64,000 nt of DNA. Origin: Vibrio celticus (lineage in GTDB: Bacteria > Pseudomonadota > Gammaproteobacteria > Enterobacterales > Vibrionaceae). The notes under the pieces were generated by a model that did no database searches, was not told the DNA's origin, and worked only from the letters and a program-made list of their open reading frames with translations. The translations under genes and the position numbers were made by a program. Where the stretch lies: contig NZ_AP025464.1 of the NCBI RefSeq assembly GCF_024347335.1, forward strand, positions 1,674,001-1,738,000. Direction: 5' to 3'. Positions 26,451-36,060 of the stretch are shown piece after piece; position 1 is the first letter of the stretch, and the number at the start of each line of letters is the position of its first letter.

Positions 26451-27851
26451 ATGAAAAAAGTAAGTTTGATTGCTGCAGCGGTGACTACTGCACTTATGGC
26501 TGGTTCTGTATATGCAGAAGAAGTAGCTCTTGATGTAACAAGTGGTGATGAAGCAATGGAAGTTGAGGTTAAAAACCCAACGGAAGTTATTGCTGATGGT
26601 TGGGAAGTGCATGGTTACATGTCTTCTAACGTTCGTGTTGCAGATGGTAAAACAGTAGATACGGAATATGGCAAACCTGATTACATGACGGCTGGCACAC
26701 ACGGCAAGAGCACTAACCAAGTTGAATTTGTAATTAAGAAGCACTCTGAATACCAAAATGGTGTGTGGGCGGACTACGTTCTGCGTACGGAATATGGTAA
26801 CGGTAACTCTTACGCATACAGTTCTTCAGGTAGCCAAAAAGCAGATACAACAGCACAGTTTGAAGTAAAAGAAGCCTTCGTTGAGCTTGGCGGCATCCTA
26901 GGTGAAGACACATCAATTTGGGGTGGTCAACGCTTCTTAAACCGTGCTGCGGGTATCTTGTCTGGTGAGTTCTGGAAACAATCATCAGGTATCGGTGCTG
27001 GTATTCAAACTAAGCTAGGTGGCAATACGGCTGGTATCGCATATGTAATGGCAGATCCAGATGCTGGTAGCAATCCAGATGATACTTTGGCTTGTACGGA
27101 TCCAAATGACCCAGATTACAAACCAGAACAACCGTGTGAACTAGTACCTGGTGCTAAAGGCAAACGCACAACACTTTCTTCTATTGACCTGTACTACTAT
27201 GGTGTAGATGTGGGTATCGGTAGTATGGACTTCGATTTCAAATATGGTCAGCAGACTCTTGATGGCGAGAATGATGATGGTTTCGGTGCTTCTGTAACAT
27301 TGAACACCAGCTACTACGGCCTTGACGGTTGGACTCAAAACGCGATTGCTTATGGTACTGGTGTAATGCAAAACCGTGGTGTGAACTTCGGTGGTTGGTC
27401 TGGTGGTGGTGATGATGCTGAATCATTGTTCTTAACTTCTTACGGTGTACTAAACATTTCTGAAAAATGGCAGCTAGGTACAGAAGCTACTTACTTTACA
27501 AGCTTAGATACTCTTTTTGGTCAAGAAGATTTAACGCGCTGGATAGTTGCAGCTCGTCCATCTTACAAATTGAATGACAACGTTCGTTTGGAAGCAACAG
27601 CATCATATGGCTATGAAGAACTTGGCGACCCAGCTGCATGGGGTAAACCAGCGGGTGTTGATGAATCTAAAATTGTTAACTTAGAAATTGCAACTGCATT
27701 CACGGCTAACTCTGATTACTTTGGTCGTCCACAAGTAAAACCTTACATCAGTTACATTAAAGCTGATGATGAAGCGAGTGCTGCAAATATCGGCATTGAG
27801 AATGGAAAAGACCAATTTGTATTCGGTGTTCACACTGAAATTTGGTTCTAA
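26451..27851 (+). CDS. lamB: Maltoporin LamB
   Basis: A 466-residue outer-membrane beta-barrel channel for maltodextrins. The signal peptide is MKKVSLIAAAVTTALMAGSVYA. The mature protein starts with a charged stretch, then WEVHGYMSSNVRVA and alternating aromatic strands, ending in the aromatic C-terminus VHTEIWF typical of porins. The ORF is open 20 codons upstream, but the ATG at 26451 has a GGAG ribosome-binding site and begins the signal peptide. The Cys-containing loop (TLACTDPNDPDYKPEQPCELVPG) is probably a surface loop. It is followed by a terminator and malM. Confidence 0.95.
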   Translation: MKKVSLIAAAVTTALMAGSVYAEEVALDVTSGDEAMEVEVKNPTEVIADGWEVHGYMSSNVRVADGKTVDTEYGKPDYMTAGTHGKSTNQVEFVIKKHSEYQNGVWADYVLRTEYGNGNSYAYSSSGSQKADTTAQFEVKEAFVELGGILGEDTSIWGGQRFLNRAAGILSGEFWKQSSGIGAGIQTKLGGNTAGIAYVMADPDAGSNPDDTLACTDPNDPDYKPEQPCELVPGAKGKRTTLSSIDLYYYGVDVGIGSMDFDFKYGQQTLDGENDDGFGASVTLNTSYYGLDGWTQNAIAYGTGVMQNRGVNFGGWSGGGDDAESLFLTSYGVLNISEKWQLGTEATYFTSLDTLFGQEDLTRWIVAARPSYKLNDNVRLEATASYGYEELGDPAAWGKPAGVDESKIVNLEIATAFTANSDYFGRPQVKPYISYIKADDEASAANIGIENGKDQFVFGVHTEIWF

Positions 27852-27862
27852 ACCATTTATAG

Positions 27863-27892
27863 TATAAGGCAGCCAATTGGCTGCCTTTTTCC
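27863..27892 (+). terminator. Terminator between lamB and malM
   Basis: The 9-bp stem AAGGCAGCC/GGCTGCCTT with an AATT loop is followed by TTTT. It should attenuate rather than abolish malM expression if the two are cotranscribed. Confidence 0.88.
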
Positions 27893-27932
27893 GTTTTCCC
27901 CAAAACAACAACCAATAGTGAGAGAGATTAAA

Positions 27933-28799
27933 ATGACAAATAAAAGCTCTATGTTAGCCGTGGTACTAGGTGCCTTGCTAAGCGGTTGTGCTTCCGATGC
28001 TCAGGTTCAAACTAAACTCGATGCACCCACTAATGCAGAAGTATGCTGCAGCGATTTTTCGCAGTACCCATACGCACAATTGAATGATAATGAAGATTTA
28101 AAGTTTGATATCGACTTGGGATCACCTGTCGGTACATTTACAACAGGTAATAGCCACTTTGCAGCGTTCAAGTTCAGCGAACGCTCTGGGGAGATGGTCG
28201 TTAAGCTATCGAGCTTGATGATCGATGATTCAGTTTTTGCTCCAGAAGCCATGCTTCTAGATGAAAACTTTAAGCCAGTGCAAACATTGAAGTTTGAAGA
28301 CTTTAAGGTTCAGGCATCCGATGCGTTTACACGCACTAGTTACATTGAGCGCTTGCGTATTGATGCGAGTAAGACACCTTATATTGTTATCTACACGCCT
28401 GCTGATGAGCTAGGAAAAGCGATTAAAGTTGATCACCCTGCGAAAGTTCGTGCGAAAGAGTTTGGTGAAGTGATGCCTATGGTCACTGATCCTGTATACA
28501 CCAACCAACTAGGCGGTCGTTTAGAGTTAGAAGTTGAAACTCTGAAGCTTCGCCCTTACCGAGCTAAAGCTGCTGTAGTTCCAGTTGCTGCTGTTGCCGC
28601 GCCTGTTGCCGCGACAACTAACAAAGCTGATACACAGGTTCGCGTACAACAAGAGACAAAAGACTTCTATTTATCTGCTATACAAAATGCGGTTAAATCT
28701 GGTGATGTACCTAAAGCTTTAAGTTTGTTGGATGAAGCAAAAGCTCTCAATGTTGAAGGTGCACAAGAAGCCTTTGTACGAGCTGTCAACGCAAAATAG
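27933..28799 (+). CDS. malM: Maltose operon lipoprotein MalM
   Basis: A 288-residue MalM-family protein. The start at 27933 (MTNKSSMLAVVLGALLSGCAS) gives a type II signal with lipobox LSGC, so it is a lipoprotein here. The MalM beta domain (SPVGTFTTGNSHFAAFKF...) occupies about residues 55-200, then an Ala/Pro/Val-rich linker and a C-terminal helical segment. The molecular role is unclear in the family; it is always next to lamB or the mal genes. Confidence 0.88.
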   Translation: MTNKSSMLAVVLGALLSGCASDAQVQTKLDAPTNAEVCCSDFSQYPYAQLNDNEDLKFDIDLGSPVGTFTTGNSHFAAFKFSERSGEMVVKLSSLMIDDSVFAPEAMLLDENFKPVQTLKFEDFKVQASDAFTRTSYIERLRIDASKTPYIVIYTPADELGKAIKVDHPAKVRAKEFGEVMPMVTDPVYTNQLGGRLELEVETLKLRPYRAKAAVVPVAAVAAPVAATTNKADTQVRVQQETKDFYLSAIQNAVKSGDVPKALSLLDEAKALNVEGAQEAFVRAVNAK

Positions 28800-28847
28800 C
28801 TTAATAGCTTAATAGGTTAGTAAGCAGTAGCCTTGTAGCTTAGATCG

Positions 28848-28872
28848 AACGCTCCTTTAAGGGGCGTTTTTT
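28848..28872 (+). terminator. Terminator after malM
   Basis: The stem AACGCTCC/GGGGCGTT with one G-T pair and loop TTTAA is followed by a T-run. Confidence 0.85.
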
Positions 28873-28909
28873 CTATCTGTATTCATATATTTCAGGTTTA
28901 GAGGTAGTT

Positions 28910-29737
28910 ATGCAATCTGAATTGATTCTTATTGATGAGTTCCTAATCCCACAGCTTAATCGAACTCGCACACTTCGTATTTATCTTCCTGCGGGTTACC
29001 GACAATCAGAACAAGCTTATCCGGTCTTATACATGCACGATGGGCAGAATGTCTTTGAAGAGTCCACAGCGACATATGGGATGTGTTGGGATGCACGAAC
29101 GACCCTTGATGAGATGCAGAGACTTGGTAAATTATTTGGGTTAATTGTCGTGGCAATCGACAGTAGTGATGAGCTTAATAAGATGGGGCGTTATAACGAG
29201 TATTCACCTTGGAAAGCACATCGAGACATAAAAGAAATGGGCGTGGGTGATGAGTTACTTAAATTTGGTGGTGAAGGTGACGATTACATGGCTTTCATCT
29301 GTCAAACATTGAAGCCTTATATAGACCAAACATTAAGAACAAAGCCTGGCCGAGAGTTTACGTATCTTGCTGGTAGCTCCATGGGGGGATTAATCAGTTT
29401 GTACGGAGGCTCTCTATATCAGGATACCTTTGGCGTACTTGGGGTCTTCTCTCCAGCGTTTTGGTTCAATAAAACCTCATACTTCGAATATATGAAAGAG
29501 TTTAACTTTAGGTATCCAACAAAAATATATATGGATATGGGAACGGATGAAGCTCGCGAAGGTACAATAGTGGATTTCGCGGATGTATATCTAAGTGGTT
29601 CGCGGGAAATGAATAAGTTACTCGCTCAAAAACACAACGTGACGCTGTTTTATCAAGAAGGTAAAGATCATAGGCATAATGAAACGGCCTGGTCTCTACG
29701 ATTCCCTGATTTCATCAACTTTATTTTTGGACAATAA
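28910..29737 (+). CDS. Esterase of the enterochelin-esterase-like family
   Basis: A 275-residue alpha/beta hydrolase (COG2819/esterase D type). The nucleophile elbow is GSSMGG at about residues 161-166, the N-terminal strand is YPVLYMHDGQNVF, and the likely catalytic His is in KDHRHNETAW near the C-terminus. No signal peptide is present, so it is cytoplasmic. It sits inside the starch/maltose cluster, and relatives in such clusters are sometimes annotated as carbohydrate esterases; the substrate is unknown. Confidence 0.8.
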   Translation: MQSELILIDEFLIPQLNRTRTLRIYLPAGYRQSEQAYPVLYMHDGQNVFEESTATYGMCWDARTTLDEMQRLGKLFGLIVVAIDSSDELNKMGRYNEYSPWKAHRDIKEMGVGDELLKFGGEGDDYMAFICQTLKPYIDQTLRTKPGREFTYLAGSSMGGLISLYGGSLYQDTFGVLGVFSPAFWFNKTSYFEYMKEFNFRYPTKIYMDMGTDEAREGTIVDFADVYLSGSREMNKLLAQKHNVTLFYQEGKDHRHNETAWSLRFPDFINFIFGQ

Positions 29738-29738
29738 A

Positions 29739-29790
29739 AGAAGGCCTAATTCCATTCTCTTTCGAGTAATAAGTGGATTAGGCTTTCTTT
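29739..29790. terminator. Bidirectional terminator between convergent genes
   Basis: AAGGCCTAATTCCA pairs with TGGATTAGGCTT with two bulges. T-rich sequence lies on the plus-strand side (TTTCTTTAT) and A-rich sequence on the other. It lies between the esterase and the GH133 gene. Confidence 0.7.
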
Positions 29791-29813
29791 ATATCGGCTT
29801 GCTAACAATGAAA

Positions 29814-32609
29814 TTAGTCTTTTGCTACTGATAACTGTTGTTTATTCCGTTTGTTCAACAAGTAGTCATTGTTAAACATGCTTCGGTGTTTCTTGGAAAA
29901 ATCAGGTTTAGCAAATTTTAAGTCATTTAAGATGGTATTACTTTGTTTAGGTTGAATATCAATATGCGCTTGTTTATTGCTTACAGTGACCTGACTTTGG
30001 AGACTATCGATCATTATTTCCAACTGCTCCGTCAATGGTGTTGAGATAACAGCCACAGATTTTTGATCTATATCCAGTTTAAGAACTAATGTTATGTCGG
30101 AACTCATTGTACCTTCTAAATTTGACCGAATCTCGTAGTGAGAAATACCACTTTTAGAGTCAAATGCTAACCGTAGTTGATTTCCTTTCCCAAAAGGCAG
30201 CGTAGCAACTAATTTATGCCAACAACTTGGAAGGTTGGGTGTTAGGTGTATCTCATTATCTAATAAGCGTGGGCAGTACCCCAAATAGTCCTGTTGCGCG
30301 TTACGAGCATATTCGGAAACAGACCAAGCTTGAGCGAATGTGCCTGATTCTACAAGATTGCGGTCATCGACTTGGTAGGCGTCCAAATTCTCACTCATTG
30401 TTCCTCTACAGCCTTGTTTAAGGATTTGTCTCGCCAAGTTTTTAGATAGTTGGTAACTGAGGTCTTGCTTCTTAAACTTGTTGAGAGCAGTGATGGTAAA
30501 GCCTGCATTCCACCCCCAGATCGTACCATTGTGATAAGCCGCGTCTTTATGGTATGTGGCTTGATTGTCATGATATGGGTGAAAATCAACGTGCTCTTGT
30601 TGTAATGAACAGATCCCCCATGGGAACAATAGATTTTCGATAGCATTCTTGACGATGTATTGCTCTTTTTCACTCTGATTAAGATCAACTTTCTGAGGAA
30701 TTGATATCGTCATGAGCTGGTTTGGACGCACGCTATAATCTGGAACGTCACCTTCAGATAAATGGTCGGCTAATCGATTATGTTCATTATCCCAAAATTT
30801 GGTTGCGAAGTTTTCCTTCACTTTTCCTGCTTGGATTGTCCAGCTCTTTTCTGCTTCGGAGTCGCCCACTAAAGTTGCGAGCTGAATGGCACTGTTTAAG
30901 CTCTCAAACCATAAAGCTTGGATATCATTGGCTTTAGGTCCACGAGGAGACCAAGGTGTCATCCCATCAATTTTTGCATCCATCCATGTATCAGGGTGGC
31001 GATGTGCCATCAAGCTATCTTCATTTAAGTAGTGTCTTTCGACACCTGTGATAAAACGCTTCAGGGTTGGGTAAATAGCCTTACCGAACGCGACATCACC
31101 AGAATAGTTGATGTATTCGAGAGCTTCTCGAATCATCCACGGTGTGCCATCAGTAGTGTTGTAAATGATGTTCGTTTTACTTGTCACGCGATTGGGGATT
31201 CGGCCAAAATTCACGGAGCTTTCGTCGAGCATCTGCATTGATGCAAAGTTTTCAATTATCTCTTTGGCTTCGTTAAATAACCCATTAACCAAGCTTGTTC
31301 CTGATAAAGCGATAAACGTATCGCGGCCCCAGCAGTCTTTGAACCAAGGTAGCCCAGCCCAAATACCGGTTCCAAATTCATGGCTAACAAAGGCTCTACT
31401 GGCAAGACGTGACCACATAACCGCTCGGTTGTATTCCAGGTCGTTGGTCCACAAATAATTATCGGTCAGGAAGTCATAAACTCGCTGCTGGTGAAGAACG
31501 TGCTCGTTATTTTTGACAGCTTGATTTACCAGTAAACTAGCGGATTCAAGCGTGTCAGCAAAGCCTAAATAGACAATAAGGTCTGTTTGTTTATTCGACG
31601 TTGAGAGCATCAGTTTTACATTACCCTCTGAAAGTTGAACTAGGTCGCGCAGTTCATGATGATCGTCTAGTGAGACCTCTTTTGCATGTATTGAATGGTT
31701 GCTAGCAATTGCTACAAATCTTGGGCTGCCTTCAGGGCAAACTTGAGGGCTGAGTTCTAAGACTACATTTGAGCTTGAGGTATTTGAGGTATTTGAGGTA
31801 TGAACTGTAGAGTGAACAGTCGGTATGTTGAGTTCTGGAATCAGGCTTAAAATGCTTGGTTTGTTTGACGAAACCGTGAGCGATACAAGCCTCGAACCTT
31901 GAACAAGGCTTAGCGATTCCTGACTATTGTCGTAATGATGCTCAATTCCATAAGGCATAAGGCGAGCACATTGAGCTACTAGCTTATTATTAAACTTGCC
32001 GTTGGTATAGCTGGCGAAGGAGCCTAGTATCCAACCTTGGTGGTGGCGATATTTTGCACTGTTTACATAGTTATAGGTAGTACCGTGATAATAACCATCG
32101 ACGTTATCCCCGAATACAAACGGGAATGACTGTTTTTCTGTGATGGCTAGTTCTTGGAATAGTTGCTCGTGTGGTATTGCAAACTCAGGGTGCTTCCAGT
32201 CAGGAAATACGCCCTCAATCTCAATGAGCTTAGTATCAAGGCGCTCTCGTTGAGGTGTTGATTGAGTGTTGTATTCACCTTTGCTTATGGTGAGGGTTGG
32301 AGTCGACGAGGAGAATTCAACTTTCAAGGAGTACTGACCTGCCTCGGTGGGAGAGAGTAGTAGGTCATTGCCAATTCCTTGTGTATTGATAAGAGAGATT
32401 GCTTGTTCGAACTCGCAAAGTGTTGCTTCACTTTCATGTCCTGAAAGTGTCCATTGCTTCGTTCCATCTGAATCAGAGATCTTGAAGCGATAGAGATCGG
32501 TTGATAAGCATATGCTTGCTCTATAAGAGCTATCTTGCTCTTTGATAAGTGGGGTGTCTAAGCCCCAACCATTAAATGTACCTTTGAGATAAAGAGTAGG
32601 GATTTGCAT
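29814..32609 (-). CDS. Amylo-alpha-1,6-glucosidase family debranching enzyme (GH133-like)
   Basis: A 931-residue protein. Residues about 1-105 form a starch-binding-like beta module (TLYLKGTFNGWGLD...), and the C-terminal half has the (alpha/alpha)6 glucosidase domain with CWGRDTFIALSG, IPNRVTS, NTTDGTPWMIREALEY and WNAGFTITALNKF. It removes alpha-1,6 glucosyl branches from limit dextrins. The ORF extends upstream to 32657, but that stretch encodes the malE terminator hairpin, so the ATG at 32609 (MQIPTLYLKG) is chosen. No signal peptide is seen. It is downstream of malE and probably reads through its terminator in part. A 9-bp in-frame repeat (31777-31801) gives Thr-Ser-Asn repeats. Confidence 0.83.
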   Translation of the reverse strand: MQIPTLYLKGTFNGWGLDTPLIKEQDSSYRASICLSTDLYRFKISDSDGTKQWTLSGHESEATLCEFEQAISLINTQGIGNDLLLSPTEAGQYSLKVEFSSSTPTLTISKGEYNTQSTPQRERLDTKLIEIEGVFPDWKHPEFAIPHEQLFQELAITEKQSFPFVFGDNVDGYYHGTTYNYVNSAKYRHHQGWILGSFASYTNGKFNNKLVAQCARLMPYGIEHHYDNSQESLSLVQGSRLVSLTVSSNKPSILSLIPELNIPTVHSTVHTSNTSNTSSSNVVLELSPQVCPEGSPRFVAIASNHSIHAKEVSLDDHHELRDLVQLSEGNVKLMLSTSNKQTDLIVYLGFADTLESASLLVNQAVKNNEHVLHQQRVYDFLTDNYLWTNDLEYNRAVMWSRLASRAFVSHEFGTGIWAGLPWFKDCWGRDTFIALSGTSLVNGLFNEAKEIIENFASMQMLDESSVNFGRIPNRVTSKTNIIYNTTDGTPWMIREALEYINYSGDVAFGKAIYPTLKRFITGVERHYLNEDSLMAHRHPDTWMDAKIDGMTPWSPRGPKANDIQALWFESLNSAIQLATLVGDSEAEKSWTIQAGKVKENFATKFWDNEHNRLADHLSEGDVPDYSVRPNQLMTISIPQKVDLNQSEKEQYIVKNAIENLLFPWGICSLQQEHVDFHPYHDNQATYHKDAAYHNGTIWGWNAGFTITALNKFKKQDLSYQLSKNLARQILKQGCRGTMSENLDAYQVDDRNLVESGTFAQAWSVSEYARNAQQDYLGYCPRLLDNEIHLTPNLPSCWHKLVATLPFGKGNQLRLAFDSKSGISHYEIRSNLEGTMSSDITLVLKLDIDQKSVAVISTPLTEQLEIMIDSLQSQVTVSNKQAHIDIQPKQSNTILNDLKFAKPDFSKKHRSMFNNDYLLNKRNKQQLSVAKD

Positions 32610-32628
32610 AACGAGGTGACTTCCAAAA

Positions 32629-32656
32629 CAAAAAAGGCACAGCATGCGCTGTGCCA
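32629..32656 (-). terminator. Terminator after the malE-type gene
   Basis: The 8-bp stem GGCACAGC/GCTGTGCC with a 4-nt loop is followed on the minus strand by TTTTTTG. It sits between malE and the GH133 gene and could lower expression of the latter. Confidence 0.87.
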
Positions 32657-32687
32657 AAGGACAATAGGATATTAATAAGAAGAAAGG

Positions 32688-33866
32688 TTATTTGGTAATT
32701 TGCTTAGCTGCTGTGTCTAGTGCTTCTTTAACCGTTTGCTTACCTTGCATTGCGTTATCGATTGCAGCACCCTCAGCGAACCAGTAAGCGGTCATTTGAG
32801 GGATGTTAGGCATGATTTCGCCGTTTTCAGCGTTCGTCATGGTTGACTTGATGCGTTCATCACTCTCAAGGATCTTTTGGAATGATTTTAGTGTCACGGC
32901 GCCAAGAGGCTTATCATCATTCATGGTTTTCAAAGCATCGTCTTGGAATAAGTAGTTTTCTAAGAATTCGACAGCAAGATCAGTATTCGGACTTGCAGCA
33001 TTGATGCCTGCACTTAGGATTCCAACAAACGGGTTACCCTTACCACCATTTAATGTCGGCAATTCTGCAACACCATAATTAACGCCAAGTTTATCTAGGT
33101 TGCCCCAAGACCAAGGGCCGTTAATGGTCATCGCAACGTTACCATTGGTGAACTCAGCTTCAGCTACTGAGTAATCCATGTTCGGGTTAACAACCCCTTG
33201 GTTTACCATATCAACTAAGAATTGAAGACCGTGAACGCCTGCTTCGTTGTTAACACCAGTGCTTTTTGCGTTATAGCCTGTTTCTGTTTTCTCAAAAGCG
33301 AATGCACCACCGGCAGAGATCATTGGCCATGTGAAGTAAGCATTTTTCACATCCCACATAATGGCTTTTTTATCTTGTTTAGCCATCTCTTTTTGAATAG
33401 CAGCAAGTTCTTCCCATGTTTTTGGTGGGTTTGGAAGTAGGTCTTTGTTGTAGATTAGAGAAGGTGCTTCGATTGCTAGAGGGTACCCTACAATTTTGCC
33501 GTTCACCGTTACCGCATCCCAACTGAAGTCGACAAGCTTTTCTTTGAATTCTTTACTTGGGTTTAGTTCGTGAAGTAAACCTGATTCAGCGTAACCACCA
33601 AAACGGTCATGTGCCCAGAAGATGATATCTGGACCGCCGCCTGTCGCTGCGTGTTGTTGGAATTTTGCTTCCAGTGAATCTGGATACTGAACATTGATTT
33701 TAACGCCCGTATCTTCTTCAAATTGCTTACCAATTTCAGCGAGACCGGCATAACTTTTATCGCCGTTGATCCAGATAGTAATTTCACCTTCTTCCATAGC
33801 AAAAGCTGGTGCATTAAAAAGAGCAGCAAGGGTACAAATAGACAGTGTTTTCAATAGAGGTTTCAT
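32688..33866 (-). CDS. malE: Periplasmic maltose/maltodextrin-binding protein
   Basis: A 392-residue ABC-transporter solute-binding protein. The signal peptide MKPLLKTLSICTLAALFNAPAFA is followed by the MalE-type fold: EGEITIWINGDKSYAGLAEIG, GGGPDIIFWAHDRFGGYAESGLL and FTNGNVAMTINGPWSWGNL. It binds maltose or maltodextrins in the periplasm for import by MalFGK, whose genes are not in this window. A putative LysR-type operator lies about 120 bp upstream, shared with the alpha-glucosidase gene. No MalT box is clear upstream. Confidence 0.92.
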   Translation of the reverse strand: MKPLLKTLSICTLAALFNAPAFAMEEGEITIWINGDKSYAGLAEIGKQFEEDTGVKINVQYPDSLEAKFQQHAATGGGPDIIFWAHDRFGGYAESGLLHELNPSKEFKEKLVDFSWDAVTVNGKIVGYPLAIEAPSLIYNKDLLPNPPKTWEELAAIQKEMAKQDKKAIMWDVKNAYFTWPMISAGGAFAFEKTETGYNAKSTGVNNEAGVHGLQFLVDMVNQGVVNPNMDYSVAEAEFTNGNVAMTINGPWSWGNLDKLGVNYGVAELPTLNGGKGNPFVGILSAGINAASPNTDLAVEFLENYLFQDDALKTMNDDKPLGAVTLKSFQKILESDERIKSTMTNAENGEIMPNIPQMTAYWFAEGAAIDNAMQGKQTVKEALDTAAKQITK

Positions 33867-33984
33867 AGTTTCATTCCATATTCAGAAGGTTATCCATAAC
33901 GATAATCACTTCTATCAGTTCTTATTATCTTGGAGTGATTTTATCGGTTTCCTTGTGCCTTGAGAAATAGGTAAACAAATAGAA

Positions 33985-34005
33985 GATATAGTAAAAATCT
34001 ATATC
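33985..34005. promoter_or_regulatory. Palindrome GATATAG-N7-CTATATC upstream of malE
   Basis: Perfect 7-bp arms surround TAAAAAT. A near-identical sequence (TATATAG-N7-CTATATC) lies between the alpha-glucosidase and LysR genes at 35946-35966. A palindrome with an A/T-rich centre fits the LysR-type T-N11-A binding pattern. The rest of the 368-bp gap between malE and the alpha-glucosidase stop holds only a terminator. Confidence 0.6.
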
Positions 34006-34181
34006 ATTAAGGTGAGGCTAGAGTTTTAGAGGAAGATGGATAGCTTTTGTGATGTTGAACATGAAAAGAAATGTGAAGGTGGGCTCAAACAAATTGCTGG
34101 TCATTTAGCTATAGCCGAATAAGAGTGGGGTTGCATATCTTGGTTTATGCTGTATGAGTTAACACCACTGATTGGGAACAA

Positions 34182-34210
34182 TAAAAAAGGCAAGGAATTA
34201 CCTTGCCTTT
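34182..34210 (-). terminator. Terminator after the alpha-glucosidase gene
   Basis: The 10-bp stem AAAGGCAAGG/CCTTGCCTTT with a 5-nt loop is followed on the minus strand by TTTATT. Confidence 0.87.
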
Positions 34211-34234
34211 GTGCGGGGGTTGGAGCTTATAGGG

Positions 34235-35866
34235 CTATAGTTTTAAAGCAAAAGATTCATAAGGTGCTAAGTGTATTAGCGTATCTACACTTGAAACTTC
34301 ACCATAGTTGTTGATGAGGCAAGTCGGCGTTTGGGTGCGATATTGTTCAGGAACTTCAAGAGTTAACGACTCTCCTGAGAAGTTACATACGATAAACAGT
34401 CGTTCACCATCCAATTCACGAACGTAGGCAAAAACCTTATCGTGTTCTTCAAAAACAGGAATGAAAGATCCGTAGACAATTGCTGGATGAGCTTTGCGTA
34501 ACTCAATTAATTTCTTGTAGTGGTAAAATATTGAACCTGAATCGGCTAATGCACTTTCGACGTTTATATCCGGGTAGTTTGGATTGAGCTCAATCCACGG
34601 CGTTCCGTTAGAGAACCCTGCGTTAGCTTGATTGTTCCAGTGCATTGGTGTTCTGGCATTGTCACGGCTGTTCTCGTGAATGGCATCCATCATGTGTTCA
34701 TGAGTGACACCAGACTCTGTTTTTACTTTGTAGAAGTTATGAGTCTCAATATCCTTGTACTGATCCAAACTGTCGAAGGCAACGTTCGTCATGCCAATTT
34801 CTTCACCTTGGTAGATATAGGGTGTGCCTTTCAAGAAGTGTAGACAAGTCGCAAGCATTTTTGCTGACTCGATCCGGAAGTTTTTGTCATCACCGTATTT
34901 TGACACCAAGCGCGGTAAGTCGTGGTTATTCCAAAATAGAGAGTTCCAGCCACCATCTGCCAATTCTAGCTGCCATTTCGTCAGAACATTCTTGAATTCT
35001 CTAAGGTCGAGCGGAATAGGATTCCATTTGTCACCGTTATCCCATGTCAGTGTGATGTGTTCAAATTGGAATACCATCGATAGTTCATTTCTATCTTGTC
35101 CGCTGTATAGCTTAGCAATCTCTGGTGTTGCGCCCCAAGTCTCTCCAACTGTTAACAAATCTTTATTGCCAAAGGTGGCCTGATTCATTTGTTGCAATAG
35201 CTTGTGCAGTCTTGGCCCGTTGCCCGTAATTCCTTTATCGATCTCTTTACCGATAAGGTCGATCACATCTAATCGAAAGCCGCCGATGCCAAGGTCAATC
35301 CACCAGTTCATCATATTATGAACTTCTTCTTGTACCTTTGGGTTTTCCCAATTTAAATCTGGTTGACGTTTTGAAAATAGGTGGAAGAAATATTGTTGTG
35401 TTAGCTCATCCCAATGCCAAGCGCTACCGCCGAAGATCGATTCTTGGTCGTCTGGTGCGCTCCCATCCGGTTTTGCATCACGCCAGATATAATAATCTCT
35501 ATATGGGTTATCTTTTGAAGAGCGAGCTTGTTCGAACCAACAGTGTTCGTCTGACGTGTGGTTTACCACTAAGTCCATGACAATCTTGATGTCACGTTTT
35601 TTTGCTTCGTCCATAAGGCGTTGCATGTCTTCCATGCTGCCAAACTCTTCAGCAATCGCTTGGTAGTCAGAGATGTCGTAACCATTATCATCCATTGGAG
35701 ATTGGTAAACAGGCGATAACCAAATGACATTGATGCCAAGTTCCTTGAGGTAATCGAGCTTACTGATAATCCCATTTAGGTCGCCGATACCATCATTATT
35801 TGAGTCTAAAAAACTACGCGGGTAAATTTGGTAGACTACCGCGTCATGCCACCATTTCTGTTCCAT
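34235..35866 (-). CDS. GH13 alpha-glucosidase (oligo-1,6-glucosidase/TreC type)
   Basis: A 543-residue cytoplasmic glycoside hydrolase. Motifs in order: WWHDAVVYQIYPRSF, MDLVVNHTSDEHCWF, GFRLDVIDLIGKEID (nucleophile Asp), LTVGETWGATPE (acid/base Glu) and FWNNHDLPRL. It cleaves terminal glucosyl residues from isomaltose, maltodextrins or related oligosaccharides; the exact linkage cannot be read from the sequence. The ATG at 35866 (MEQKWWHD), preceded by GTGGAAATTGAG, is preferred over the upstream GTG at 35878. It is divergent from a LysR regulator, with a palindrome between them. Confidence 0.9.
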   Translation of the reverse strand: MEQKWWHDAVVYQIYPRSFLDSNNDGIGDLNGIISKLDYLKELGINVIWLSPVYQSPMDDNGYDISDYQAIAEEFGSMEDMQRLMDEAKKRDIKIVMDLVVNHTSDEHCWFEQARSSKDNPYRDYYIWRDAKPDGSAPDDQESIFGGSAWHWDELTQQYFFHLFSKRQPDLNWENPKVQEEVHNMMNWWIDLGIGGFRLDVIDLIGKEIDKGITGNGPRLHKLLQQMNQATFGNKDLLTVGETWGATPEIAKLYSGQDRNELSMVFQFEHITLTWDNGDKWNPIPLDLREFKNVLTKWQLELADGGWNSLFWNNHDLPRLVSKYGDDKNFRIESAKMLATCLHFLKGTPYIYQGEEIGMTNVAFDSLDQYKDIETHNFYKVKTESGVTHEHMMDAIHENSRDNARTPMHWNNQANAGFSNGTPWIELNPNYPDINVESALADSGSIFYHYKKLIELRKAHPAIVYGSFIPVFEEHDKVFAYVRELDGERLFIVCNFSGESLTLEVPEQYRTQTPTCLINNYGEVSSVDTLIHLAPYESFALKL

Positions 35867-35945
35867 CTCAATTTCCACTTAATTAGTTGATTGCCTTTAC
35901 TATAGTGATATCACCTTTGAGTGGGAAATAGCATTACTAATGCTC

Positions 35946-35966
35946 TATATAGAAAAATCCTATATC
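35946..35966. promoter_or_regulatory. Palindrome TATATAG-N7-CTATATC between alpha-glucosidase and LysR genes
   Basis: Nearly the same 21-bp sequence as at 33985-34005, here 80 bp upstream of the alpha-glucosidase start and 95 bp upstream of the LysR start. The position is typical for a LysR regulator that controls a divergent target and itself. Confidence 0.65.
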
Positions 35967-36060
35967 ATGTTGCCTATCCGCTGTGTGCAAACATCAGTGG
36001 GGTAATTTGTCGAATTTCTAACCTCGCATTTTGTGATCGAATGCAAACTAAGAGAGTCTT

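Noticed and set aside
34824..35183. A 119-residue plus-strand ORF opposite the alpha-glucosidase
   Set aside because: Shadow of a GH13 gene with no ribosome-binding site or recognisable motif.
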